The position numbers and the translations under genes were made by a program. Under the pieces are notes generated by a model. It was given only the letters and a program-made list of their open reading frames with translations. It was not told the DNA's origin and did no database searches. Below, in pieces: positions 24,991-34,440 of a stretch of DNA of 64,000 nucleotides. The stretch comes from Urbifossiella limnaea. GTDB taxonomy: Bacteria > Planctomycetota > Planctomycetia > Gemmatales > Gemmataceae. The stretch lies in assembly GCF_007747215.1 (NCBI RefSeq), contig NZ_CP036273.1:1224322-1288321 (forward strand), read 5' to 3'. Within the stretch, counting starts at the first letter, position 1. Every line of letters begins with the position of its first letter.

Positions 24991-25391
24991 CGGCCGGCCT
25001 CCGTGTCGGGAACGCCCCGCTGTACCTCGCGCACCTGCACCCGGGCGGCGCCCAGCGCGTCGGCGAGGCGTGCCTCCCACGGCCACCGCGGCCGCGGCCG
25101 GCAGCAGTACAGGTTGAACGTGGCCAGCCCGTGCTCGGGGAACGTGTGGCAGGCCAGGTGCGACTCGGCCAGCAGGTACAGCCCGGTGACGCCGCCCGGC
25201 CCGGGGAACTGGTGCCACAGCGGCTCGCCGACGCGGGTGAGTTTCAGCTCGCCGAGCAGCGATTCGCAGACGCGGCGGAGCAGGGCGGTGGTGCGGAGGC
25301 GGTCGGGGTCGCAGCCGAACGCCTCCACGACCCACTCGGCGCCGGCCGGCGGGTGGGTCGTGATTTCGGTCGTGGTACGGGGCGTGTTCAC
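24987..25391 (-). CDS. speD: S-adenosylmethionine decarboxylase-like protein (SpeD)
   Basis: 134 residues from GTG 25391; the frame is open further upstream. The self-processing signature is '[16 protein letters not shown]', where Ser77 would become the pyruvoyl group after cleavage of the Glu-Ser bond. '[11 protein letters not shown]' near the N-terminus matches the family start. The length suits the short bacterial class. It normally supplies the aminopropyl donor for spermidine synthesis, but no spermidine synthase is adjacent. The overlap with the DUF4178 gene suggests a specialised copy rather than the housekeeping one. Confidence 0.85.
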   Translation of the reverse strand: MNTPRTTTEITTHPPAGAEWVVEAFGCDPDRLRTTALLRRVCESLLGELKLTRVGEPLWHQFPGPGGVTGLYLLAESHLACHTFPEHGLATFNLYCCRPRPRWPWEARLADALGAARVQVREVQRGVPDTEAGR

Positions 25392-25477
25392 CGCCGTATC
25401 ACCGATACCCGCCCGCGCCGGCCGCGTCAACCGGCCGGGCCTACAATGGGCGCGACCCACCACCCGGAGAGTACCCG

Positions 25478-26902
<1,425 letters not shown>

Positions 26903-26909
26903 CCGCCGG

Positions 26910-28112
26910 TCAGACTTCGACTGGCTTCGCAGCCGGAACCACCCGGCCCGGACGGTGGGGGCGGAGATTCCGCTTCCCGGCCCGCCGGCCGAGGCCGACG
27001 AGCCAGTTCCGCGCCGGCACTTCCACCAGTCGGTACACGGCCATCGACACCACGAGCGCCGCGGCCAGGAAGCCGCCGGCCTGCGCGAACACGCCGACTT
27101 CGGCGAGCGGCAGCCACGAGTCGAGCTGCGTGAACACGATCGTGTGCGTGAGGTAGAAGCTGTAGCTCGACTCGCCGAGGAACACCGGCACCCGGCCGGC
27201 CAGGAGCCGCGACAGGTGGCCGCGCTGCCGGGCGAACACGGCTACGACCAGCGCGAACGCCGGCGTGTAGTACCCGACCAGCCGGACCAGTAGCGGCAGC
27301 CGGTTCGAGTAGCCCACCGCCACGCCGACCGCCACCAGCGCCGCCAGTTCCAGCCCCGTCCACCGCCACCGGCCCGCGGCCGGCGCGTCGCCCCCGCTGC
27401 GGACGTAGTCCAGACCGAGCGCCACGCCGACGATGAATTCGGCCAGCCGCACGAGCGGGCAGACCATCAGGTACTGCGTCCACGGGTTCACGTTCGAGCA
27501 CTGCCAGTACATCAGGCCGAACTCCGCCGCCCACGCCGCCCCGGCGAGCGCCCACAGCCGGCGCCGCCGCAGGCCCGGCAGCTTCGCCGCGGTCCACACG
27601 AACGCGGGGAGGCAGAGGTAGAAGAACACCTCGTCCGAGAGCGACCAGGCGGTCGGGTTCATCCCCGGCGGGTACGGGCTCGGGGCGGGCGTCCAGACCT
27701 GCACGAGCAGCAGGTTCGCGCCCACCCCCCACCCCGTGGTCGGCGGCGGCACCAGCGGCAGGACCGCGAGGACGGCGAGCGTGAGGAGGTACACCGGCCA
27801 GATGCGGGCGAACCGGGCGAGGAGGAAGCGGCCGAGGTCGCCGCGGGCGGGGCGCGCGAGCCGCTGGTGGTACGAGTACGCCAGCACGAACCCGGACAGG
27901 ACGAAGAAGAACGGCACCCCGGCGAACCCCTCGGCCATGAACCGACGGGCCGTGGGCGGGAGCGACGGGTCGTGAGCGAACCCCGGGATGTGGACGACCG
28001 CGACCGCGGCCGCGGCGAGGAAGCGGAGTCCGGTGAGGGCGTCGAGCCGGCGGCGGGCGTCCACCTCTGCGGCCTCCGGTGCAGGGGAGCGGCTCTCCCC
28101 ATCCGGCGGCAC
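26910..28112 (-). CDS. Acyltransferase 3 family membrane protein (OafA/YrhL-like)
   Basis: 400 residues, about ten hydrophobic helices. 'RLDALTGLRFLAAAAVAVVH' at the start, 'GVPFFFVLSGFVLAYSY' and the Arg-rich 'FLLARFARIWPVYLLTLAVL' are the standard acyltransferase_3 motifs. Family members O-acylate cell-surface glycans, lipids or secondary metabolites. The start is uncertain: GTG 28112 is used, and a later in-frame start near residue 17 is possible. It converges with lpdA (7-bp gap). Confidence 0.92.
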   Translation of the reverse strand: MPPDGESRSPAPEAAEVDARRRLDALTGLRFLAAAAVAVVHIPGFAHDPSLPPTARRFMAEGFAGVPFFFVLSGFVLAYSYHQRLARPARGDLGRFLLARFARIWPVYLLTLAVLAVLPLVPPPTTGWGVGANLLLVQVWTPAPSPYPPGMNPTAWSLSDEVFFYLCLPAFVWTAAKLPGLRRRRLWALAGAAWAAEFGLMYWQCSNVNPWTQYLMVCPLVRLAEFIVGVALGLDYVRSGGDAPAAGRWRWTGLELAALVAVGVAVGYSNRLPLLVRLVGYYTPAFALVVAVFARQRGHLSRLLAGRVPVFLGESSYSFYLTHTIVFTQLDSWLPLAEVGVFAQAGGFLAAALVVSMAVYRLVEVPARNWLVGLGRRAGKRNLRPHRPGRVVPAAKPVEV

Positions 28113-28153
28113 CTATCCCGAACGAGGCGCGGATGCAACCCCGGCCGGTGTCG

Positions 28154-28612
28154 CTACGCCGCCCGGTCGGCGATGCGGGCGCGGGCGCGGGCCAGGATCA
28201 TGGCGTGGTCGAAGGCCATCTCGGGCAGCTTGTCCAGCCGGAACCAGCCGACGGCCTCGGCGTCGTCGGCGGCGACCGGCTTCAACTCGTCGGCGTTCAC
28301 GCGCACCAGGTACGCGACGGTGACGGTCCACCCGCGCGGGTCGCGGCCGGGGTCGCCGGCGGTGTATAGCTGCTCCAGGTCGCTCACTTCGACGCCCGTT
28401 TCTTCGAGCGTCTCCCGCTGTGCGGCGGCGGCCAGCGGCTCGTTCTCGTTCACGAACCCGCCCGGGAGCGCCCACCGGCCGGCGTGCGGGTCGCTCTTGC
28501 GGCGGATCAGCAGCACCCGCGGCCGCGCCTCCCGGGTGGCCACCACCAGGTCCACGGTCAAGGCCGGGCGGGGGTAGTCGTAAGCGAACTTCTTGGCGCG
28601 TTTCGCGGCCAC
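28154..28612 (-). CDS. NUDIX hydrolase
   Basis: 152 residues, GTG start. The Nudix box is 'GGFVNENEPLAAAAQRETLE' continuing 'ETGVEV' (G-x5-E-x7-R-E-x-x-E-E-x-G pattern). 'WALPGGF' precedes it, and 'VLLIRRKSDPHAGR' is the typical substrate strand. 'DPRGWTVTVAYLVRVNADEL' suggests the ADP-ribose/dinucleotide branch of the family, possibly with a role in NAD metabolism or repair of oxidised nucleotides. It runs divergently from the GNAT gene. Confidence 0.92.
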   Translation of the reverse strand: MAAKRAKKFAYDYPRPALTVDLVVATREARPRVLLIRRKSDPHAGRWALPGGFVNENEPLAAAAQRETLEETGVEVSDLEQLYTAGDPGRDPRGWTVTVAYLVRVNADELKPVAADDAEAVGWFRLDKLPEMAFDHAMILARARARIADRAA

Positions 28613-28761
28613 CCGCAGCCCTCCGACCGGCCAACGACTTGGGGCCGACGCTTCGGCCGTGCCTTGAGGAACTTACCCGCCCGCGGCGCCGGTGCCAACC
28701 ACGGAATCCGCGCGGGGGGCGGCTAGAATGGGGCGACGACCCACACGAGGAGAGGTGCTTT

Positions 28762-29469
28762 GTGCGTTTTCAGGACGAGTCCTGTTGGGAAGTGACGGAC
28801 GTGAGCGACCCGCGCGTGCGGGCCGCGGGACGGCTGTACGAGCGCACGCTCGACCCGGACGAGCGCATCCCGTGGGAGTGGATCGAGCGTGGCATCGGCA
28901 ACCCGACCGGCCGCACCGCCGGGTGGAAGCGCCACCTGATCCTCGCCGAGGTCGGCGACGCGCTCGCGGGCTACGCCTACGGCGCGTTCATCCCCGGCTA
29001 CGGCGGCTACCTCTGCTATCTCGGCGTGGACGAAGCCTGCCGCGGGGCGGGGGTCGGCACGAAATTGTTCGCGGCGTTCTTCGAGCGGGTCGCGGCCGAC
29101 GCCGCGGCGACGGGCGAGCCGCTGCCGTTCGTGGTGTGGGAGAGCCACCGCCCGGCCGCGGAGCCCGACCTGTGGGCGGCGCGGGTGCGGCTGTTCGACA
29201 AGGTCGGCGGGCTGTGGGTGAAGGGCGTCGAGTTCCAGACGCCGAACTTCGCCGGCGAAGCGGGGCCGGTGGCGCTCCAGCTGTTCGTGAAGCCCGTGGA
29301 CCGGCCGGCGGCGACCTTCACCGCGGAGCGGTTGTGGGGCGTGGTCGAGGGGCTGTACGAGCGGGTGTACCGCATCGACCCGGGCGAGCCGCTGTTCGAG
29401 CAGACGGTGCGGGCGGACGTGCGGCCGGTGCTGGTGCCGGCGCGGGAAGCCGATGGTGTCGAAGTGTAA
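28762..29469 (+). CDS. GNAT family N-acetyltransferase
   Basis: 235 residues, GTG 28762 preceded by a GAGGAGAGG ribosome-binding site. 'HLILAEVGDALAGYAYGAFI' and 'GGYLCYLGVDEACRGAGVGT' include the acetyl-CoA pyrophosphate loop of GNAT enzymes ('RGAGVGT'). 'FAAFFERVAADAAATGEPLP' is the following helix. The C-terminal 80 residues are an additional region ('VALQLFVKPVDRPAATFTAE') not typical of the minimal fold. The substrate is unknown. The gene ends directly at a 34-bp fold-back. Confidence 0.82.
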   Translation: MRFQDESCWEVTDVSDPRVRAAGRLYERTLDPDERIPWEWIERGIGNPTGRTAGWKRHLILAEVGDALAGYAYGAFIPGYGGYLCYLGVDEACRGAGVGTKLFAAFFERVAADAAATGEPLPFVVWESHRPAAEPDLWAARVRLFDKVGGLWVKGVEFQTPNFAGEAGPVALQLFVKPVDRPAATFTAERLWGVVEGLYERVYRIDPGEPLFEQTVRADVRPVLVPAREADGVEV

Positions 29470-29471
29470 TC

Positions 29472-29550
29472 GCGAGCGGCCCGCGTGAGCGGGCTGTTCC
29501 TGAGCCCAACACTGGCGCTCAGGAACAGCCCGCTCACGCGGGCCGCTCGC
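29472..29550. repeat. Perfect 34-bp fold-back between converging genes
   Basis: Arms 29472-29505 and 29517-29550 are exact reverse complements around an 11-base loop. The element begins two bases after the GNAT stop and ends 11 bases before the HNH stop, so it could end transcription from both sides. No T-tract follows either arm. Confidence 0.9.
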
Positions 29551-29560
29551 CGCTTTCACC

Positions 29561-30214
29561 TTACCCCTTCAGCTCGACCGACCAGTACGCCGCGTCCACG
29601 AACGACGCCCACGACTGGTACTTCTTCTGGGTCAGCTTCAGGTTCAGCAGCGGGCTCCGCTTCGGCTTCTCCGGCTTGCGGATCAGCGTCATGTTCGCCT
29701 GCCGCGGGGTGCGGCCGCCCTTGCGGACGTTGCAGTCCACGCACGCGCACACGATGTTGTCCCACGTGGTGCCGCCGCCCTGGCTCCGCGGCGACACGTG
29801 GTCCAGGCTCAGCTCGCTGGTCGGGAACTTCTTCCCGCAGTACTGGCACTGGTTGTGGTCGCGGGCGAAGATGTTGCGGCGGTTGAACTTCACCGTCTGC
29901 TTCGGCATCCGGTCGTAGCCCAGCAGCCGGATCACCCGCGGCGCCTGGAGGGCGGCGGTGGGCGTCCGCACCCAGTCGTCGTCGCTCTGCACGTTCAGCT
30001 TCGACCGCAGCTCGCTCAGCTCGGCCCAGCTCTGGAACGTGTAGGTGGCGAACGCGCCCTCCTCCAGGCTCACCACCTCGGCCAGGTCCTTGCAGAGCAG
30101 GCAGAACGCGCGCCGGACGCTGATGACGTGGACGGCCATGAACGTCTTGTTCAGGACGAGCACGCTGGCGTCCAGCGCGGTGGGTATCCCGGGTGCGGCG
30201 GCGAGCGGATTCAT
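29561..30214 (-). CDS. HNH endonuclease
   Basis: 217 residues. 'LVLNKTFMAVHVISVRRAFC' with 'LCKDLAEVV' is the usual N-terminal region of this widespread HNH group. The nuclease core is 'CQYCGKKFPTSELSLDHVSP' followed by 'GGTTWDNIVCACVDCNVRKG', with two CxxC pairs and the catalytic His in 'LDHVSP'. I chose ATG 30214; an in-frame extension upstream is low-complexity. It lies 169 bp downstream of the McrC-type gene on the same strand. This HNH group is very common, so the neighbourhood may be incidental. Confidence 0.92.
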   Translation of the reverse strand: MNPLAAAPGIPTALDASVLVLNKTFMAVHVISVRRAFCLLCKDLAEVVSLEEGAFATYTFQSWAELSELRSKLNVQSDDDWVRTPTAALQAPRVIRLLGYDRMPKQTVKFNRRNIFARDHNQCQYCGKKFPTSELSLDHVSPRSQGGGTTWDNIVCACVDCNVRKGGRTPRQANMTLIRKPEKPKRSPLLNLKLTQKKYQSWASFVDAAYWSVELKG

Positions 30215-30383
30215 GGCGGGCGGCCCCCTTCTATGTGGTGGCCCGCCGCCGGGCACTCCGGCGGGGGGTGTGGGATACGAGGCGCGGCCGGGCGGAGAGG
30301 TTCGACCTCGGCGCCATCATAACCGGTCGGGATCGGTGGCGGAAGGGGCCGCCGGGGCGGAATCGCCGTGCCTTCACGAGGGC

Positions 30384-31523
30384 TTAACGAGCCAACAGCC
30401 GTGCCAGCCGTGCGAGCCCCGCGGCCACCGCGTCCGAGGTGCCCACCACCGGCAGCCGCACCAGCGCCACCGTCCGCGCTCCGGCTTGCAAAACCTTCCG
30501 CGCGAAGCGTCGCCCCGGGTACACCAGTGCCGCCCGCGGCGCGCCCGTCACCGCGGCGTAGGCCAACACCTGGTGCAGGTCGGCGGCGTCGGGGCCGGGC
30601 CGCTTCCACTTCGCGTCCAGCACCCAGCGCGGCTCGCCGCGCCGCTGCACCAGCACGTCCGGCCGCAGCACCGTGTCGCCGACGGCAAACCCGGCGTGCG
30701 CCTCGACCGACCAGCCCGCGGCGAGTCGGTCCGCGAGGCCGGTCGCCAGGTGGCGCTCGAACGCCCGGCCGAGGTCGATCAGGAACGCCCCGCCGCCGGG
30801 CGTTCCGTCGGCCGCGGCGAGCCCGTCGCCGAGGGTGCGGCACAGCGCGAGCAAAGAAGTATACGCACCCGCCCGCGGTTCCCGCGCGGCGGCGTCGAAC
30901 ACGCTGTCGGTCGGCATCACGGCGGTCACGCCCTCCAGCGGCGCGGCCGCGGCCCGCACCTCGGCGCGGACGGGTGCCGGGAGCGCCGGGTGGGTCGCCA
31001 CTGCGTCGGCGACGGACTTCGGAATCTGGTTCCACGGAGCGTCCAGGTCGAACGCCGACTCGGTGACGTGGAACGTCGTCGGGAAGGCGCGGGCGGCGGC
31101 GTCGCGGAGCTGGTCGGCGGTGCGGAGCCGGCCGCGGAGGTACGGCGCGGCGTGGTCCGCGTCGTGGTAGCCGCGGACGAGCCCGGCCGCGGCGACGGCG
31201 CGCAGCCGCTCCGCGAACTCGGTCGCCAGTACAGCGAACAGCTCCGCGTCGGGGGGCGCGGCGCCACAAGCGGCGAAGTGTTCGAGGCCGAGGAGGAGCC
31301 GCAGGTTCGGCCAGGGAAGTTTGGGCCGGATCGTGAGGCGGACGTGCGGCGCGTCGATGGTGCCGACGACGCCGCGGGCGGTTAGGCGGACGCGGTCGGC
31401 GGTGCCGCCGGGGTTCACCTCGACGACGCCGGCGAACTGGTCGCGCAGGAACGCAGCGTCGGCCGGGCGGAGGCGGACGGCCCGGGTGCGGCGCTCGACG
31501 AGGACGACCGTGCGGCGCGTCAC
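30384..31523 (-). CDS. McrC-type restriction nuclease subunit
   Basis: 379 residues. The N-terminal half has beta-rich McrC features ('GVVGTIDAPHVRLTIRPKLP', 'YLRGRLRTADQLRDAAAR'). The C-terminal half is a PD-(D/E)xK nuclease: Glu256 region, 'VLRPDVLVQRRGEPRWVLDA' and Lys305, giving Asp289 ... Asp303-x-Lys305. McrC cleaves DNA when driven by McrB. The GTG start overlaps the stop of the preceding membrane-protein gene (GTGA), indicating coupled translation with that gene rather than with McrB. The McrB-type gene at 17721-20339 is the only candidate partner in the window. Confidence 0.85.
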   Translation of the reverse strand: MTRRTVVLVERRTRAVRLRPADAAFLRDQFAGVVEVNPGGTADRVRLTARGVVGTIDAPHVRLTIRPKLPWPNLRLLLGLEHFAACGAAPPDAELFAVLATEFAERLRAVAAAGLVRGYHDADHAAPYLRGRLRTADQLRDAAARAFPTTFHVTESAFDLDAPWNQIPKSVADAVATHPALPAPVRAEVRAAAAPLEGVTAVMPTDSVFDAAAREPRAGAYTSLLALCRTLGDGLAAADGTPGGGAFLIDLGRAFERHLATGLADRLAAGWSVEAHAGFAVGDTVLRPDVLVQRRGEPRWVLDAKWKRPGPDAADLHQVLAYAAVTGAPRAALVYPGRRFARKVLQAGARTVALVRLPVVGTSDAVAAGLARLARLLAR

Positions 31524-32992
31524 GGATCGACCCCGCCCGACGCGTCGGGCGTGTCGTCGAACGGTAGTTCCGGCGCCGGCCGGGTCGCCCCGCGGGCCGC
31601 CGGCGGCCACAGCTTCCAGCCGCGGCCGACGCCCCGTAACGGGTCGTCGTCCGCCGGCCCGTTCACCCGAATCCCTTGGTTCTGGTCGTCGGCCGCGGCG
31701 TACACCAGGACGCCGCCGTCGTCCGTCTTCTGGTACTGGATCGCGCCGCCGGTGTACGGGTCGGGCGGGAGCGGCGGCAGCACGTCGGCGGGGATCTCGG
31801 CCAGCGACTCGGGCCACCGGCCGCGGCTGAGGCGGAATCGCTCGCACGCCACGGCCGCGCTCGCCGTCAGCAGCGTGGCCCGCGCGCGGATCGAGGCGTC
31901 GCCGACCTTGCTCACCGCGGGGAGCGTCAGCTTGGTGACGACGTACTGGATGCGGTACGGGTCGCCGTCCGGCAGCTTGACCGCGGCCAGCGCCTTGCGC
32001 TGCTCGTGCGGCGGCTTCTTGGCCGCGTCGATCATCTCGGTGTAGAGCTTCAGCGCCATCGCCCGGTCGCCGGGAAGCAGCCCCTTGTACAGGGCGAAGC
32101 CGGGGGCCACGAGCGGGTTCTTGCCGTCGCTCCCGCCCGCCATGCCGACGAAGTCGCCGGGGGCGATGGTGCCGTTCTCCAGCCCCTCGAAGACGCGGTC
32201 GAGCGTGGCCCGCTCGCCGCGCAGGCCGTTCAACAGGTACGGCACGTCGGCCTCGGCCCGCAGCGCGGCCTGGAACGCGGCCAGCTCCTTGTCGTCCCTC
32301 GGCTCGCCCCACGCCAGCACCTGCATCCCGGCGGTCGCGGCGATGCTGGCCCCGGCGATGCGGACCAGCTGCGAGATGAGGAACGGCTCGTCGCCCAGCG
32401 CCCGGCACGCGACCAGCCCGGCGCGGGCGGACCCGACGCCGCGGTCGGGCTTCCCTTCGAACGCGGCGAGCTTCGCGTCCACTTCCAGAATCTCGAACAC
32501 CTCGCGGGTGTTCTGGGCGTGTGGCAGCAGCGTCATGTACGGGTTGTCGGGGACCGTGAGGGCGACGTAGCCGTGGTCCGCGAGGTCGGGGCGGAGGAAC
32601 GCGGCGCGGGCCGCCGTGCGGGCCTCCGCGGTAACGGGCCGCGCTTGCAGGAACCACGCCGTGGCCCACAGGCCGGGCCACTCGTTGGTGACGTACCCGC
32701 CGCCGAAGTCGCGGAGGGTGCGGACGTGCTGCCACTCGGGCGTGAAGCCCTCGCGGACGCGGCGGGCCGCCTCGGCGGGGTTGCGCTTGGGCGGCGGGGC
32801 GGCCCTGGCGCGGGCGGCGAGTATGGCGTCGAGCCGCCACCCGGCGTCGTCGGCGTCGATGCGGGCGGTGACGCGCTCGAGTTCGCGCGTGCCCATGCGG
32901 CGGAGCGACGCCCGCGCGATGACCACGACCAGAACGAGGACGACGACGGTGACGGCGCCGCCGACGAGGGTCTTCTTGAGCCAGCGGGGCAT
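31520..32992 (-). CDS. Membrane-anchored hypothetical protein cotranscribed with McrC
   Basis: 490 residues. One N-terminal helix ('LVGGAVTVVVLVLVVVIARA') then a large soluble, mostly helical region ('RVREGFTPEWQHVRTLRDFG', 'ALADVP'-type repeats are absent). The C-terminal 100 residues ('AAVACERFRLSRGRWPESLA' and 'LPPDPYTGGAIQYQKTDDGG') look like the terminal domain of planctomycete pilin-like or DUF1559-type secreted proteins. I chose ATG 32992 because residues before it are not helix-like. It overlaps McrC by four bases. No defence function can be assigned from the sequence. Confidence 0.65.
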   Translation of the reverse strand: MPRWLKKTLVGGAVTVVVLVLVVVIARASLRRMGTRELERVTARIDADDAGWRLDAILAARARAAPPPKRNPAEAARRVREGFTPEWQHVRTLRDFGGGYVTNEWPGLWATAWFLQARPVTAEARTAARAAFLRPDLADHGYVALTVPDNPYMTLLPHAQNTREVFEILEVDAKLAAFEGKPDRGVGSARAGLVACRALGDEPFLISQLVRIAGASIAATAGMQVLAWGEPRDDKELAAFQAALRAEADVPYLLNGLRGERATLDRVFEGLENGTIAPGDFVGMAGGSDGKNPLVAPGFALYKGLLPGDRAMALKLYTEMIDAAKKPPHEQRKALAAVKLPDGDPYRIQYVVTKLTLPAVSKVGDASIRARATLLTASAAVACERFRLSRGRWPESLAEIPADVLPPLPPDPYTGGAIQYQKTDDGGVLVYAAADDQNQGIRVNGPADDDPLRGVGRGWKLWPPAARGATRPAPELPFDDTPDASGGVDP

Positions 32993-33072
32993 CCGCGTCG
33001 CGCCTCGGGGGGTGGGTAACGGGAAGACGCCGCCGGCGCGGGTGGGTTTCACGCGGGGGCGGCGTGTAACCC

Positions 33073-33137
33073 GTTAGGCCGGGGCGCAGGCCCCGGGGTG
33101 CCTTCTGGACCCACCGGGGCTTGCGCCCCGGCCTAAC
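33073..33137. repeat. Fold-back GTTAGGCCGGGGCGC family
   Basis: Arms 33073-33100 and 33112-33137 pair almost completely (GTTAGGCCGGGGCGCA... / ...TGCGCCCCGGCCTAAC) with one two-base length difference. It sits between two minus-strand genes. Confidence 0.85.
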
Positions 33138-33146
33138 AACCCGCCC

Positions 33147-34385
33147 TCACGTCGGCAGATCCAAACAGTACACGAACCCCGCGTCCTTGACGTACAGCCG
33201 GCCGTCGGCGATCGCCAGGTGCGACCAGCTCCCACGGCCGCACACCATCCACCGGCCGAGCTCGGTCCACTCGGCGGCGTGGAGGCGGAACACCACCAGC
33301 TCCCCCTCCGACGTGAGGCAGAAGCCCGCCCCGCCGGCCGCCGCGAGCGAGTGATACTTCCCCGGGACGCGCGGCGACGTCCACGCCGTCTCGCCCTTGT
33401 CCAGGCTCAGGCACACGAGCCGTACTGTGCGGTGGTCGAAGCCGACGAGGTGGTCGCCGAACACCACCGGCGTCGTCATGTAGCTCTTCAGCTCGTCGGT
33501 CTTCCACTCGGTCTTCGGCTCCGCGCCCGGCGGCGTGGGGACGCTCACCGCGAACGTCGGCCGCCCCTCCCCGGCGATGACGACGCGGTCCTTCCACACC
33601 ACCGGGGTGATGATGGTCTGGTCGTAGAGCGCCTTGAACGGCACGCCCCACAGCAGCGACTTGTCCTCGTACTTCACCCCGACCATCCGCGTGCCGGTGA
33701 AGCAGACCAGCTGCTTGACGCCGGCGGGGGAGGCGATCTGCGGCGAGGCGTAGCTGCTGCGGTCCTCCAGCGCCTTCCACACGACCTTGCCGGTGGCGCG
33801 GTCGAAGGCGACGAACGTGCCGGCCTTCGGCCCGCCGACGTTCACGACCACGGTGTCGCCGTCAACCAGTGGCGAGGCGCAGACGCCGCACGGCGGGAAC
33901 GCCATGTCGTCGCCGAGCGGCCCCTTCTTCTGGCCCCAGAACTCGGCCTGGCAGTCGTGCCGCCAGAGTTGGTTGCCGGTGGCGGCGTCGAGCGCCAGCA
34001 GGACGCCGCCGAGGCCGAACGTGTAGACGCGGTCGCGGTCGAACGCCGGGGTGGCTCCCGGCCCCTTGCCGGCCGTCGGGTCGGGCGGCGCGAACGCCTC
34101 CGCGTAGTCGATCGCCCACAGCTCTTTGCCCGTCTTGGCGTCGAGGGCGCGGACGCGCTCCTTGTCGCCGACGCGGTCGTGGACGAACACCTTCCCCGCG
34201 GCGACGCACAGGCCGGCGTAGCCGTCGCCGGCGGGCACCTTCCAGCGCGGGGCGGGGGCTTCCTTCGGCCACGCCGCGGGGAGCTTGTAGCCGGGGGCGT
34301 GGCCGTCGCGGGCGGGGCCGCGCCACTGCGGCCAGTCGGCCGCGGCCAGGAGCGGGACGGTCAGGATGAGAGCGAGTCGGGTCAT
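33147..34385 (-). CDS. Secreted PQQ-like beta-propeller repeat protein
   Basis: 412 residues. Signal peptide 'LALILTVPLLAAADWPQWRG'; 'DWPQWRGPARDGHA' is the recurrent start of planctomycete PQQ-like propellers. Blade repeats with the outer-membrane assembly BamB/PQQ pattern follow: 'ALDAKTGKELWAIDYAEAFA', 'ALDAATGNQLWRHDCQAEFW', 'AFDRATGKVVWKALEDRSSY'. No PQQ-binding catalytic residues of a dehydrogenase are evident, so it is more likely a binding or assembly scaffold. It is probably periplasmic. Confidence 0.88.
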   Translation of the reverse strand: MTRLALILTVPLLAAADWPQWRGPARDGHAPGYKLPAAWPKEAPAPRWKVPAGDGYAGLCVAAGKVFVHDRVGDKERVRALDAKTGKELWAIDYAEAFAPPDPTAGKGPGATPAFDRDRVYTFGLGGVLLALDAATGNQLWRHDCQAEFWGQKKGPLGDDMAFPPCGVCASPLVDGDTVVVNVGGPKAGTFVAFDRATGKVVWKALEDRSSYASPQIASPAGVKQLVCFTGTRMVGVKYEDKSLLWGVPFKALYDQTIITPVVWKDRVVIAGEGRPTFAVSVPTPPGAEPKTEWKTDELKSYMTTPVVFGDHLVGFDHRTVRLVCLSLDKGETAWTSPRVPGKYHSLAAAGGAGFCLTSEGELVVFRLHAAEWTELGRWMVCGRGSWSHLAIADGRLYVKDAGFVYCLDLPT

Positions 34386-34440
34386 CGGCGGGCCTCGGGT
34401 GGAGAGGCGGGGTCACGGTATCAGGTCGGCGCGGGCCGGG

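Noticed and set aside
29561-33000. A dedicated defence island (HNH, McrC, membrane protein)
   Set aside because: The HNH group is ubiquitous and there is a 169-bp gap before it; no integrase, other defence genes or composition change marks an island.
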